Below, one piece after another: positions 47,638-57,267 of a DNA stretch of 64,000 bases (positions are counted from its first letter, which is position 1; every line of letters starts with the position of its first letter). Origin of the DNA: Legionella quateirensis (GTDB lineage Bacteria > Pseudomonadota > Gammaproteobacteria > Legionellales > Legionellaceae). The translations under genes and the position numbers were made by a program. Below the pieces are notes generated by a model that made no database searches, had not been told where the DNA came from, and saw only the letters and a list, made by a program, of their open reading frames with translations. The stretch covers positions 21,064 to 85,063 of the forward strand of contig NZ_LNYR01000031.1 of NCBI RefSeq assembly GCF_001467955.1, written 5' to 3'.

Positions 47638-47758
47638 ATGGGCCTATTTGGCGGATCTTGCACGATCTCGCCCGCAAAAAAATGCTCACATACTTGTGTA
47701 TGCTGCGCTTTTTTTGCAGACGAGATCGTTCAACCTGCACTCAAATCTGCCCATTCAA
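47634..47758. repeat. 125-bp long imperfect palindrome overlapping the helicase stop
   Basis: Outer ends ttgaatgggc and gcccattcaa are perfect mirrors; inner arms share cgatctcg and gcaaaaaaa. The centre catac-ttgt-gtatg completes one long stem. The first base lies 3 nt before the end of the helicase gene, so the stop codon (TGA, 47635-47637) is inside it. It would form a very stable hairpin at the mRNA 3' end. The rest of 47759-47973 shows no gene. Confidence 0.8.
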
Positions 47759-47973
47759 TACAATTTGATGAGTTTTGGAATAGAAGTTCAATCATGAGGC
47801 TCGTATTGCGGCTTCGCCTAATACTGGCTAAGAACTGACAATCCTGAAGTTGTTTTTTTAAAATAGGAAACGGGCACTTCTAACTGCTTAATAAATATCT
47901 GATTTAAAAAAAATTGGCAAAGTTGATGATCATGGCTTATGCTTTTATTGGTTGCTAATTATGGAGAATGGTT

Positions 47974-48405
47974 ATGAACGTATGGAAGTCATTATGTGGT
48001 TTTTTGATTGCAGTGTGTTATTTACCTATAGCTATCGCTGCAGGAACACCTGCTGGAACCTGGACGACTATTGATGATAAAACAGGCGCCAAAAGAGCTG
48101 TAGTTAATTTGTCTATCTCCAACGGAACTTTAAGCGGTTATATCGTTAAAGTGTATCCACAACCAGGTGATACTGGTATTTGCTCAAAATGTCCTGGAGC
48201 CTTCAAAGGTAAGAAGATTCAAGGCATTGGTTTTGTATGGGGTCTAAAAGACGAAGGTAATGGAGTTTGGGGTGGCGGTTCAATACTGGATCCCAAAACT
48301 GGAAAAATTTATAAAGCCAAGATGACCCTTCAAGGTAACAAACTTTATGTAAGAGGTTATATTGGTGTTTCTGTTCTGGGTCGTACTCAAACCTGGGTTA
48401 GATAA
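47974..48405 (+). CDS. Exported DUF2147 protein
   Basis: A 143-aa protein with a signal peptide (MNVWKSLCGFLIAVCYLPIAIAA) followed by a DUF2147 domain (about 24-143). Recognisable features are GTWTTIDDKTGAKRAVVNLSISNGTL, the CSKCPG pair, KIQGIGFVWGLK, GGSILDPKTGKIYKAKM and VRGYIGVSVLGRTQTWVR. These are small beta-rich periplasmic proteins of unknown function. I chose ATG 47974, seven bases after GGAG, over ATG 47968. Confidence 0.85.
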   Translation: MNVWKSLCGFLIAVCYLPIAIAAGTPAGTWTTIDDKTGAKRAVVNLSISNGTLSGYIVKVYPQPGDTGICSKCPGAFKGKKIQGIGFVWGLKDEGNGVWGGGSILDPKTGKIYKAKMTLQGNKLYVRGYIGVSVLGRTQTWVR

Positions 48406-48430
48406 TCTGATTTATAAAAAATAGTATAAA

Positions 48431-48456
48431 AAGGCACACTAAAGTGTGCCTTTTTT
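48431..48456 (+). terminator. Rho-independent terminator
   Basis: Stem aaggcacac / gtgtgcctt with loop taaa, followed by T4-T6. It closes the DUF2147 single-gene unit 26 bp after the stop. Confidence 0.88.
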
Positions 48457-48521
48457 GTTAAAAGCACATTACAATGGTATCAATAAAAAAGTATCTGTAA
48501 CTTAACTATCGTGCCCCGACT

Positions 48522-49904
48522 ATGCTAGAGCTTCAAACTTCTAAAAAATCAGTTGATCCATTGAAACGTCCACCTCACTCTGCAGAAGCAGAGCAATCCA
48601 TCATTGGTGGTTTAATGCTTGATAATCAGGTTTGGGATAAAATAAGTACCAAACTATGTGAAGCAGATTTTTATCGCACTGAACATCGAATTTTATTCAG
48701 ATCTATTGCTGCTTTAGCGAAAAAAGATCAACCTTTTGACGTAGTGACACTTCTTGATGCTCTGAAGTCTCATAATGAGTTGGATGACGCTGGTGGTGAA
48801 GCTTATTTATTTGAATTGGCAAATAATACCCCAAGTGTGGCTAACGTATCGGCCTATGCAGACATAGTCAGGGAAAAATCAGTTCAAAGACAGTTAATCG
48901 CAGTCGCCACAGAGATTGCTGATTCAGCTTATAATCCAGTAGGAAGGCAAGTACCTGAATTATTGGACCTGGCTGAATCCAAAGTATTTGCTATTGGAGA
49001 ACAAACTGGCGGTGATGGCGGCCCTGAAAATATCAAGTCGATTTTAGTACGTGCTGTTGAAAAGATTGATGCTCTCTATCATAGTGGCGATGCGATTACC
49101 GGACTTGCAACAGGATTATCCGATTTAGATGAAATGACATCAGGTTTACAACCATCAGACCTGGTGATCGTTGCGGGTCGTCCATCAATGGGTAAAACAA
49201 CTTTAGTTATGAACATGGCAGAACATGCGGCCATCAAGGCGGGTAAACCGGTATTGGTTTTCTCTATGGAAATGCCTTCAGATTCTCTTGCAATGAGGAT
49301 GATGTCTTCTCTGGGTCGTATCGATCAACACCGTATCAGAACAGGTAAACTGGATGATGATGATTGGCCTCGTGTTACTTCAGCAGTACATATGTTATCC
49401 GAAGCTCCATTATTTATAGATGATACGCCAGCATTAAGTCCAGGAGAAATGAGAGCGCGTGCCAGACGCTTGGCAAAAGAGCATGGCTCACTGGGTTTGA
49501 TTGTGGTGGATTATCTTCAATTAATGAAAGCTCCAGGGTTTGGTGCTGACAACAGAACTGCGGAAATATCTGAAATTTCACGAAGTCTAAAATCTTTGGC
49601 AAAGGAATTACAGGTACCTGTCATTGCGTTGTCACAGTTGAATCGAAGTTTGGAGCAACGGGCTGATAAACGCCCAGTAATGTCCGACTTAAGGGAATCA
49701 GGCGCTATTGAGCAGGATGCCGATTTAATCTGCTTTATATATCGGGACGAAGTCTATAATGAGGATAGCCCTGATAAAGGAACTGCTGAAATTATCATAG
49801 CCAAGCAAAGGAATGGACCGATCGGTAAGGTTCGAGTGGCATTCCTTGGTAAATTCACGCGTTTTGAAGATTTGGCTTTTAATGGGTATCAAGGGGTAGA
49901 TTAA
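48522..49904 (+). CDS. dnaB: Replicative DNA helicase DnaB
   Basis: Hexameric 5'-3' helicase that unwinds the replication fork. 460 aa with the N-terminal primase-binding domain ([17 protein letters not shown]) and a RecA-like ATPase domain: Walker [10 protein letters not shown], Walker [11 protein letters not shown], and [31 protein letters not shown]. No recognisable ribosome site just before ATG 48522, which is unusual, but the start matches the family. It is directly upstream of alr with a 1-bp gap; dnaB-alr is a conserved pair in gammaproteobacteria. Confidence 0.97.
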   Translation: MLELQTSKKSVDPLKRPPHSAEAEQSIIGGLMLDNQVWDKISTKLCEADFYRTEHRILFRSIAALAKKDQPFDVVTLLDALKSHNELDDAGGEAYLFELANNTPSVANVSAYADIVREKSVQRQLIAVATEIADSAYNPVGRQVPELLDLAESKVFAIGEQTGGDGGPENIKSILVRAVEKIDALYHSGDAITGLATGLSDLDEMTSGLQPSDLVIVAGRPSMGKTTLVMNMAEHAAIKAGKPVLVFSMEMPSDSLAMRMMSSLGRIDQHRIRTGKLDDDDWPRVTSAVHMLSEAPLFIDDTPALSPGEMRARARRLAKEHGSLGLIVVDYLQLMKAPGFGADNRTAEISEISRSLKSLAKELQVPVIALSQLNRSLEQRADKRPVMSDLRESGAIEQDADLICFIYRDEVYNEDSPDKGTAEIIIAKQRNGPIGKVRVAFLGKFTRFEDLAFNGYQGVD

Positions 49905-49905
49905 G

Positions 49906-50979
49906 GTGTCGAGACCTACCAGACTGGTAATAGAACCAAGCGCACTATTACATAATTTAGTACAAATAAGACGTTACGCTCCGGGTAAAAAAATAATTGC
50001 TATGGTTAAAGCCAATGCCTATGGCTGCGGTGTTAAGGCAGTGGTTCCTGTACTGGAAGGGCAAGTGGATGGTTTCGGAGTCGCCTGCCTTGAGGAAGCC
50101 TTAGCCATTAGATCAATGGGGAGTCAGACTCAATGCATCCTTTTTCAGGGAGTATTCAGTCCCGATGAATTATTGATAGTTGCTCAGAATCAATTCGGTT
50201 GCGTACTGCATCATCCTCATCAATTAGAATGGCTTATTAATACACCGTTGCCTAACCCCATTAAATTATGGGTTAAGGTAAATACAGGTATGCACCGGTT
50301 AGGATTTAAAGTCCAGGAGCTTCAGGACATAATGAGTGCATTGCAATCCTGTTCCTGGATTGATAAAAATATTGGGTTAATGACTCATTTGGCTTGTGCG
50401 GATGAATCCCACAGACAAGAGAATCTTCACCAGATTTCTAAGTTTGAACATATTAACGTTCCTGGATTCAGTCAACGCAGCATCGCTAATTCAGCAGCAA
50501 TTATTTCATTTCCAGAAACGCATGGGGATGTTGTGAGGCCAGGTATCATGCTTTATGGTGTGTCACCATTTACTCACCAGATGGCTCCAGATTTGGGATT
50601 AATTCCAGTAATGCGCTTTATGTCTGCAATTAGCGCCATTCATTACCATCCGCCTCATGCTCAAGTAGGATACAGTGGCACGTGGAAAAGTGATAAACCT
50701 TCAGTGATTGGTATCGTTGCAGCAGGATATGGTGATGGATATCCCAGGCATATACATCCCGGTACTCCGGTCTGGGTTTGTGGAAGAGAGGCTGTTATTG
50801 TAGGCAGAGTATCCATGGATATGATGACAGTAGATTTAACTGATCATCCTGAAGTTAAAATAGGCGATCCTGTTGAACTTTGGGGAAATCATATTTTGGT
50901 TGAACGAATTGCGAAATCTGCGGGTACTATAGGCTATGAACTGCTATGTCAGATCTCCGAACGGGTGCGTCACGATTAG
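49906..50979 (+). CDS. alr: Alanine racemase
   Basis: Converts L-alanine to D-alanine for peptidoglycan. A 357-aa PLP enzyme with the PLP lysine in [10 protein letters not shown], a catalytic Tyr in [10 protein letters not shown], and [13 protein letters not shown] plus [14 protein letters not shown] in the C-terminal domain. It starts at GTG 49906, and its AAGGGG site lies inside the end of dnaB. Confidence 0.96.
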   Translation: MSRPTRLVIEPSALLHNLVQIRRYAPGKKIIAMVKANAYGCGVKAVVPVLEGQVDGFGVACLEEALAIRSMGSQTQCILFQGVFSPDELLIVAQNQFGCVLHHPHQLEWLINTPLPNPIKLWVKVNTGMHRLGFKVQELQDIMSALQSCSWIDKNIGLMTHLACADESHRQENLHQISKFEHINVPGFSQRSIANSAAIISFPETHGDVVRPGIMLYGVSPFTHQMAPDLGLIPVMRFMSAISAIHYHPPHAQVGYSGTWKSDKPSVIGIVAAGYGDGYPRHIHPGTPVWVCGREAVIVGRVSMDMMTVDLTDHPEVKIGDPVELWGNHILVERIAKSAGTIGYELLCQISERVRHD

Positions 50980-51117
50980 TGATGACTAAGGAATAGGTTA
51001 TCGATAATTCCTCCAGATTAAACAGTAATTTGGGGCAAAATCCCGAACTATGGATAATATCTGGCCGTGATGGTAGAATGGCAACCGATTTGTAACTCAT
51101 TAATCAGGTGAACTGTA

Positions 51118-51567
51118 ATGAAAAAATTAACTGTTGCATCGTTATCTTTGTCGTTTTTGTTAGTTGGTTGTGCGCCAATAAATAATGAAGGCGTAGGTAC
51201 TATTTCAGGTGGTGTTGTAGGTGGATTACTTGGCAGTCAATTTGGTAGTGGTTCAGGAAAAGTAATGGCCGCAGCTGGAGGCGCCCTTTTAGGTGCTTAT
51301 CTGGGTGGTCAAATTGGTAAGACCATGGACAGACAGGATCGCATGGAAATGCAACGTGCTTTAGAAACTGCTCCAACTGGCAGGGCTGTAGTCTGGTCCA
51401 ACCCTGATAATGGAAATCGTTATACGGTACAACCAACGAGAACATATTATCGTTCACAACAACCTTGTCGTGAATACATAACCAAAGCCTTGATTGGCGG
51501 TAAAACGCAGCAAATCTATGGTAAAGCATGTCGTCAGGCTGACGGTTCATGGCGTGTTGTGAATTAA
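51118..51567 (+). CDS. Glycine-zipper lipoprotein, 17-kDa surface antigen (RT0821/Lpp0805) family
   Basis: A 149-aa protein. Lipobox LLVGC at residue 18, then a glycine-zipper 2TM segment (about 24-68: GTISGGVVGGLLGSQFG, AAGGALLGAYLGGQIG). A C-terminal domain carries two Cys (QQPCREY, GKACRQADGSWRVV). The family is named in part after a Legionella member, which supports the genus call. It is anchored in the outer membrane, probably with a structural role. Stand-alone, with a good ribosome site (caggtg region) and its own promoter region after alr. Confidence 0.88.
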   Translation: MKKLTVASLSLSFLLVGCAPINNEGVGTISGGVVGGLLGSQFGSGSGKVMAAAGGALLGAYLGGQIGKTMDRQDRMEMQRALETAPTGRAVVWSNPDNGNRYTVQPTRTYYRSQQPCREYITKALIGGKTQQIYGKACRQADGSWRVVN

Positions 51568-52167
51568 TCTGTAGATACTTCTCAGAAAATAATAAAATCA
51601 GTTTTATTCTTTTAATATAGGGGGCTTGATTATAGCCCCCACATCACGCCATTCAGTTAAGGATTTCACCTCGATCCGTTCGGGCTGAGAACTGAGAACC
51701 CCTCTTATAAGTCATAAAACCGAACATGTTTTTTTTAAATCTCTATGATCATATAAGGCCCCATCTTTGCGAGTAACTCGAAGCAATTCACAACGTAGAC
51801 TTATTGGAGATGTGTTCTGGATTACTTCATTTTGTTCGCAATGGCGAAAATTTATACCGAATTGGAGCTAATTTTCCTCGCCAGAATTAAGAGAGGAGTA
51901 CTAAGTCCTCAGCCCGAATGGATAATTTTGAATAAAAACCCTTAACTTAATGGGATCTTCTCCCACTCTCTTCCAGCCACCAGGCGTTAACCCATAATTC
52001 AATTTTCTTGTGCGCTCAAGCGTGTAGATAGAAGCAAACTGAACATGGAGGTATTTCGTGAGTTCGGTCCGAAATAAGTAGCTAGAATTTCAAAACAGCA
52101 TCAACGTTTGTGCTATATTTATACAGTAAGTTAACAATAATAGTAATTTGTACTCATGGAGAGTGAA
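51568..52167. other. 600-bp gap with an inverted repeat, no gene seen
   Basis: Holds the inverted repeat at 51675-51922 and AT-rich DNA before the CBS gene, where tgctatatttatacag (about 52111-52126) could include a -10 element. No tRNA, no conserved RNA fold and no convincing short gene. Confidence 0.5.
51675..51922. repeat. Inverted repeat (tccgttcgggctgag) with a 218-bp interior
   Basis: tccgttcgggctgag (51675-51689) faces ctcagcccgaatgga (51908-51922), 14 of 15 paired. The interior has no open frame of note. It looks like a non-autonomous element or two facing copies of one repeat. Confidence 0.6.
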
Positions 52168-52602
52168 ATGGCTCACTTAATTTACAGTGTATTACCAATG
52201 CCACCGCGAAAAATTGTGTACATTCATCCCAATGAAAGTGTAAAAAAGTGTATTGAATTAATGGTGGATCTGGATATAGGTGCAGTTGTAGTTGTTGACG
52301 CAGAGAATAAACTGATTGGTATCGTAAGTGAACGAGATATTGTTCGCTCCTGTTTGAATAAATGTGTGGATCTCAATAAAGGCAAGGTATCTGATGTAGT
52401 ATTTACCAACGTAAGTATACTGAGTCCACATGATACAGTTGAAAAAGCCATGCAAGTAATAACCCAGACGAAAAGAAGACATCTTTTGATTCGTGAAAAT
52501 GATGAGTTTCTGGCGATATTATCAATTGGTGATTTACTTTTTCATTCGCTGGATGATAAAGCAAGGGTAATAGAGCATTTGGAAAATTACATTCATACTT
52601 AA
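52168..52602 (+). CDS. CBS-domain pair protein
   Basis: A 144-aa protein made almost entirely of two CBS motifs (about 10-65 and 78-135). Typical wording is KCIELMVDLDIGAVVVVDAENKLIGIVSERDIVR and TVEKAMQVITQTKRRHLLIRENDEFLAILSIGDLL. Such stand-alone CBS modules bind adenosine nucleotides and regulate partner enzymes or transporters. I chose ATG 52168 because GGAGAG sits properly upstream of it, not of ATG 52156. Confidence 0.9.
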   Translation: MAHLIYSVLPMPPRKIVYIHPNESVKKCIELMVDLDIGAVVVVDAENKLIGIVSERDIVRSCLNKCVDLNKGKVSDVVFTNVSILSPHDTVEKAMQVITQTKRRHLLIRENDEFLAILSIGDLLFHSLDDKARVIEHLENYIHT

Positions 52603-52898
52603 TCAGTACTTACGAAAAACACCCAATCTCTTCGTTAAAGGGACTTTTTAAGTAATGCGGGAGGCGTCATCTCGAACGAAGTGAGAGATCTCCTGAAATC
52701 GGTCTGATGCCTGCTTGTGGAGATCTTTCTCTACGTTCAGGATGACGAAATTTCTGCGGTATTTGAGACGTTACGCCAATTCCCACTGCCTCGATTCTGG
52801 GGTTTTTCGCTAGTCTTGTGTTAAAACACCCAAATCTCTTCATTTCTCAAAATGTTCATCGGGTGCTATAGTAATCTTTTGACTTATACATCCGAGCT
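52603..52898. repeat. Gap filled by a gtcatc..-type inverted repeat
   Basis: Arms 52666-52693 and 52719-52746 (about 23 of 28 paired; gtcatc...gagatctcc) belong to the same family as 25207-25287. Both copies are followed by cggtatttgaga/attgaga and a cgttac/agttac end. aaaacacccaa.tctcttcgtt is seen on both sides (52616-52636 and about 52824-52843), hinting at a larger bracketing repeat. No gene. Confidence 0.6.
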
Positions 52899-54077
52899 AT
52901 GACAACAACGTTCAGAATTCTATTAGTGTTATTTGTAGTATGGTCCAATCTTTGGGCGGCTGATAATCCTTCCGTCTGGTATACCCAGAAAGAGGATAAA
53001 CAGGTTATTCTTAATGTTGAATTGTATCTGTCTACTACCTGTAAGTATTGTCATAAAGCAGATGCTTTTTTTAGTGAACTGCAAGCCAGCACTCCATGGT
53101 TGCATGTACAGCGCTATACGATTAATGAAGATAAAAAGGCACTGATTCAGTTTAACCAATTATTAATGGAACAGAATATGTACGACTTCAGCGTACCTTC
53201 TGTATTTTTTTGTAATTCGCGCTGGATTGGCTTTGCATCGAATGAGACCACGGGTAAGGATCTGCTTCGAGGTTTGACTTACTGTAAAAATGAAATTGAG
53301 AAAAATGGAACATTATCACCCGTTACCGTTAATGTATTAAAACGTTGGGCACATGCTAATTTGTTTGGTTCGTCCATGATAGAGCATCCATCTGCAACAA
53401 AATATATTGGAACAATCGCATTAATGGATGCATTTAATCCCTGTGCCTTCTTTTGTCTTGCTGGATTTTTTGCCCTTCTTTTTATTCTCGAAAAGAGAAA
53501 AAAACAGTTTCTGGCTGGATTGTTATTTATTATTACGGTAGGGGGAGTACATTATTTCCAACAGGCTTATGCCAGTACTTTCTTTAGTATGTTACCTTTC
53601 TTACGTTTACCTGCAGCATTTACTGGTTTATTTTCTTTTTATCTTGCAGGCCAATATTACAGGAAACGTACATCAACACATCTAATATTTTTATTAACCT
53701 TTTTGCTGGCATTTATGATTCAGTCCTATCAACAAACCTGCATCATGAACTGGTCTTATATTTTTGGGCAATGGTTATATAATCAACAGTTAAACAATGC
53801 TCAATTGATCCTGTATCAATTAGCATACCAGGGCATCTATTTATTATTCTTATTAATTATTCTTGTTTTATATGTCATGCTCATTCGTATTGAATTTTTT
53901 GCCAAATTGAGGCAAAGATTAAATACGATAGGTTTATTATATATAATGGCAATAGGGCTATTTTTAATAATTTATCCTTTGGCCCTGGCTAATTTGGCAT
54001 TATCCTTATTTACCTTAATCACTTTATTTGTTTGTGGTTGGTTCTTAAGTAGATACCGTAACCCGGTAAAAGATTAA
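52899..54077 (+). CDS. Thioredoxin-like domain fused to a DsbD/CcdA-like membrane domain
   Basis: 392 aa. Signal or first TM about 1-21, then a periplasmic thioredoxin/glutaredoxin-like domain (about 38-135) with C48-x-x-C51 (STTCKYCHK) and the cis-Pro in FSVPSVFF. The membrane part (about 165-385) has roughly six helices. Its first helix has NPCAFFC (C182, C186), resembling the NPC/cysteine helix of CcdA and DsbD. It may carry reducing power across the inner membrane to a periplasmic partner. DsbD has its thioredoxin domain at the C-terminus; here it is N-terminal, so the order is reversed. Confidence 0.75.
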   Translation: MTTTFRILLVLFVVWSNLWAADNPSVWYTQKEDKQVILNVELYLSTTCKYCHKADAFFSELQASTPWLHVQRYTINEDKKALIQFNQLLMEQNMYDFSVPSVFFCNSRWIGFASNETTGKDLLRGLTYCKNEIEKNGTLSPVTVNVLKRWAHANLFGSSMIEHPSATKYIGTIALMDAFNPCAFFCLAGFFALLFILEKRKKQFLAGLLFIITVGGVHYFQQAYASTFFSMLPFLRLPAAFTGLFSFYLAGQYYRKRTSTHLIFLLTFLLAFMIQSYQQTCIMNWSYIFGQWLYNQQLNNAQLILYQLAYQGIYLLFLLIILVLYVMLIRIEFFAKLRQRLNTIGLLYIMAIGLFLIIYPLALANLALSLFTLITLFVCGWFLSRYRNPVKD

Positions 54078-54193
54078 ATATCTGAATTAATAAAAAATAA
54101 TTTCAGAATTTTGATCTTTTCAGGATTTATAGAATAAACTTAATAATAGATAACGGAATGGTACAGTGCGTTGAATAGGGAGAAGTTCCTGTC

Positions 54194-54460
54194 ATGGACG
54201 ATTTGAAATACAAACATTTATTTCCAATTGCAGTAGAAGTTCAGCAAGGGCAGGAATATTATTGGTGCAGTTGCGGTGAAAGTACAAAGCAACCTTTTTG
54301 CGATAAAGATGATTGTGGGCAAAAGTCGATTTATTATCTGGCCGATTTAACAGAAGAACTTCATTTTTGTAATTGCAAACAAACCAAAAATCCCCCGTTG
54401 TGTGATGGATCACATGCAAAATTATTACTGGAACTAGTAAAAAAAAGGCAGACCACATGA
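54194..54460 (+). CDS. Double CDGSH iron-sulfur domain protein
   Basis: An 88-aa protein. The second motif is complete: CNCKQTKNPPLCDGSH (C59, C61, C70, H74), the 3Cys-1His ligand set of a 2Fe-2S cluster. The first, CSCGESTKQPFCDKDDCG (C25, C27, C36), keeps the three Cys but lacks the His; C41 may substitute. Small cytosolic redox or cluster-transfer protein. It lies 21 bp upstream of the diguanylate cyclase gene, so co-transcription is likely. Confidence 0.85.
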   Translation: MDDLKYKHLFPIAVEVQQGQEYYWCSCGESTKQPFCDKDDCGQKSIYYLADLTEELHFCNCKQTKNPPLCDGSHAKLLLELVKKRQTT

Positions 54461-54481
54461 ATTAAGAAAAGGATTTCTTAA

Positions 54482-56032
54482 ATGATCGATCAAGAGCTAA
54501 AGAAGAAAATAGTCAATACAATTGGCCGTTATGAAACAAAATGCGACAAAATGCAAGTGCAGATCAATGCATTAAAAAATGTAATCAATCAATTGATCAT
54601 AACCCCCTTAGGTATTAATTATGAAATGGATGATCAACTCTCTAAATTTCGAGATCAATTGGATGCAGAGTTTGATCCGGCTGTTTTAGAAAAAAAGGTA
54701 AAAGAACTGGTTGAAATATTTACCAAAATGCAAAATAAAAAATCAGAAAATTCTCGTGTGATTTCGAGTTTAATTAAGCAAGGTGTTGATTCGGTAAGTC
54801 GTCTGGCCAATAAATCCCAGGATAAAAGAGCGGTTTCCAAATTACAAAAAATGCTGGATTCAGAGATAGAAAATCAGGCTATTCTGGTTCATTTTAACGA
54901 GGTACTCACCCAATGCGTGTCTTCAGTTATTAAAGAGCTTGATGATTTGTCACAAGTTTCTACCGTAAATGAAAAAATAAAAAATAAGGAAGGAGAAATT
55001 AGTTTAAAAATCAACGAAAGTTTACATCAGTTAATTGATCATTTATCGATACCGCAAGATTTAGATGCAAAAAGAGAAGAGATAAAATTACTCTTGGAGC
55101 ATCAATTAACAAATGATGATTTAAATAGATTTATTGACGGATTAACTGAATTGGTTGTAGATGCTTTTAATGTAGAGCAAAACAGGTTTAAAGGGTTTCT
55201 TCAACAGTTAACAAGTCAGCTGCATGATTTTGATATTTATTTAAAGACATCTTCTACAAATCAGAAAAATGCTGCTCTAGAAAGTCGTAAATTAGAACAT
55301 GGAATTCAAGACAATATTGACCAGATCAAAAATCATTTGGATAATTCTAAAACAATTGAAGAGTTGTCAGCAAAAGTCAGTCAAAATTTAGAACTTATTG
55401 GTGAACGAATCAGATCATTTCGAGAGAGCGAGCAATTGCGTGAAAAAGAGTTGGAACAACAGATTGTAACTTTACAATCAAAATTAGCCGTCTCTGAGCA
55501 AAATGCGGAAGAAATCAAGAATCTTCTTTCTTTTCAAAAATACAGAATAAATCACGACAGCTTAACGGGTTTACCTAATCGTGAAGCTTATGAAGAACAC
55601 GTTTTGGATGCTTTTCAACGATGGAAACTGAATTCCAAATCATTATCATTAGCTATTGGTGATATCGATCATTTTAAACACATCAATGATAATTTTGGGC
55701 ATTTGGCTGGAGATAAAGTTCTTAAAAAGATAGCAATGATTTTAAGATCATCAGTTCGAAAGCTTGATTTTATATCGCGAATTGGTGGCGAAGAATTTGT
55801 ATTTATTTTTGAAGATACTCCTGGAAATCAGGCTTATTCTATTTTGGAGAAATTACGCAATCTAGTGGAACACTGTCAGTTTTATTATCGGGATAAAAAA
55901 GTTGATGTGACCGTTTCTTTTGGTTTAACCACTGTTATTGAAGGCGATGATCTTGAAAGTTTATTTATGCGAGCTGATAAGGCAATGTATAAAGCTAAAA
56001 ACAGCGGAAGAAATCGAATTGAGATACTATAA
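54482..56032 (+). CDS. GGDEF diguanylate cyclase with a long coiled-coil N-terminus
   Basis: Makes cyclic di-GMP. 516 aa with no TM segments. The N-terminal 350 residues are mostly helical and coiled-coil (repeated Lys/Glu/Gln heptads, e.g. REKELEQQIVTLQSKLAVSEQ-type stretch near 320). The GGDEF domain about 355-516 has an active GGEEF (about 435) and an allosteric I-site RKLD five residues before it. So it should be catalytically active and product-inhibited. The coiled coil may drive dimerisation or sense a partner. Coupled to the CDGSH gene upstream, which raises the idea of redox input. Confidence 0.93.
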   Translation: MIDQELKKKIVNTIGRYETKCDKMQVQINALKNVINQLIITPLGINYEMDDQLSKFRDQLDAEFDPAVLEKKVKELVEIFTKMQNKKSENSRVISSLIKQGVDSVSRLANKSQDKRAVSKLQKMLDSEIENQAILVHFNEVLTQCVSSVIKELDDLSQVSTVNEKIKNKEGEISLKINESLHQLIDHLSIPQDLDAKREEIKLLLEHQLTNDDLNRFIDGLTELVVDAFNVEQNRFKGFLQQLTSQLHDFDIYLKTSSTNQKNAALESRKLEHGIQDNIDQIKNHLDNSKTIEELSAKVSQNLELIGERIRSFRESEQLREKELEQQIVTLQSKLAVSEQNAEEIKNLLSFQKYRINHDSLTGLPNREAYEEHVLDAFQRWKLNSKSLSLAIGDIDHFKHINDNFGHLAGDKVLKKIAMILRSSVRKLDFISRIGGEEFVFIFEDTPGNQAYSILEKLRNLVEHCQFYYRDKKVDVTVSFGLTTVIEGDDLESLFMRADKAMYKAKNSGRNRIEIL

Positions 56033-56159
56033 AATACTATAATCAAAACCCTAATGAGTTAAAGTCCACTTGATAAAGCGATTAGCTGGATACAAATTTG
56101 ACTTGATCTTGTACCCATGATTTGGGATTATCTAAACTCTTGGTTTTTAGGGCAGTACT

Positions 56160-57155
56160 ATGAGTAAACTCATTGATATTCCAGTTGTAGTTGAAAGCGG
56201 GCAAAAATATAAAACCTCAAATGGGGTAACCGCAATTAAAGATGGGGTGAAGTCAACAGGTCTTACTCATGAGCGCTTACCAAAACCCAAATGGTTACGC
56301 ATTGTAAATCACACCACTCCTGCTTATAACCAAGTAAAGGAACAGGTTCAGAAGCACCGTCTGGCGACAGTATGCGAAGAAGCGAAATGCCCTAATATTG
56401 CTGAATGCTGGTCGCATGGAACCGCGACTATTATGTTAATGGGGGCTGTGTGTACTCGTGCTTGTCGATTTTGTGCTGTAGATACCGGGAATCCACATGG
56501 TTGGCTTGACATGGAGGAACCTGATAATACCGCAAATACTGTTGCATTAATGAATCTGGATTATGTCGTGCTGACTTCGGTAAACAGAGATGATTTACCA
56601 GACGGCGGAGCCAGTCATTATGCGAAAACGATTAAAGCGATTAAAGAACGATCTCCACGAACCAAAGTTGAGGCTCTGACTCCTGATTTTCAGGGTATAG
56701 AACATGACGTAGCGGTTTTGTTGGATAGCGGTGTTGATGTTTTTGCGCAAAATGTTGAGACCGTAGAGCGTTTGACACATCCAGTTCGGGATAACAGAGC
56801 GGGATATCATCAAACTTTAAACGTATTGGCTTTTGCAAAACGATACAGACCTGATGTTTTAACCAAAACCAGTCTGATGTTGGGATTGGGTGAAACGAAT
56901 GAAGAAATCATTAAAACTATGGATGATTTGCGCGCACATCAAGTGGATATTTTAACTTTGGGGCAGTACCTTCAGCCTACAAAAAATCATTTGCCTATAG
57001 AGCGTTATGTGACCCCGGAAACTTTTGCCGAATTAAGACAGATAGGCTTACAAAAGGGCTTTTTTGAAGTAGCATCGGGTCCTTTGGTGCGATCCAGTTA
57101 TAGAGCCGATCGAGTGTTCAAACGAGATAATTTAGGCTTGGAAGAACCTAAGTAA
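56160..57155 (+). CDS. lipA: Lipoyl synthase
   Basis: Radical-SAM enzyme that inserts two sulfurs into octanoyl groups on lipoyl domains. 331 aa. Auxiliary cluster Cys in [13 protein letters not shown], radical-SAM cluster Cys in CTRACRFC, and a C-terminal RSSYRAD with the third cluster ligand Ser. lipB is not adjacent. Located 127 bp after the diguanylate cyclase; probably its own unit. Confidence 0.97.
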   Translation: MSKLIDIPVVVESGQKYKTSNGVTAIKDGVKSTGLTHERLPKPKWLRIVNHTTPAYNQVKEQVQKHRLATVCEEAKCPNIAECWSHGTATIMLMGAVCTRACRFCAVDTGNPHGWLDMEEPDNTANTVALMNLDYVVLTSVNRDDLPDGGASHYAKTIKAIKERSPRTKVEALTPDFQGIEHDVAVLLDSGVDVFAQNVETVERLTHPVRDNRAGYHQTLNVLAFAKRYRPDVLTKTSLMLGLGETNEEIIKTMDDLRAHQVDILTLGQYLQPTKNHLPIERYVTPETFAELRQIGLQKGFFEVASGPLVRSSYRADRVFKRDNLGLEEPK

Positions 57156-57267
57156 TCCCATAATTAGAATTTATTATTCTAATTGAATGCCTCATATTCC
57201 AGTTCAATTTATTTAACAAGTGGTTTATAATAAGTCCAATGTGATTTTATTAGAGACAGTTAATTGA

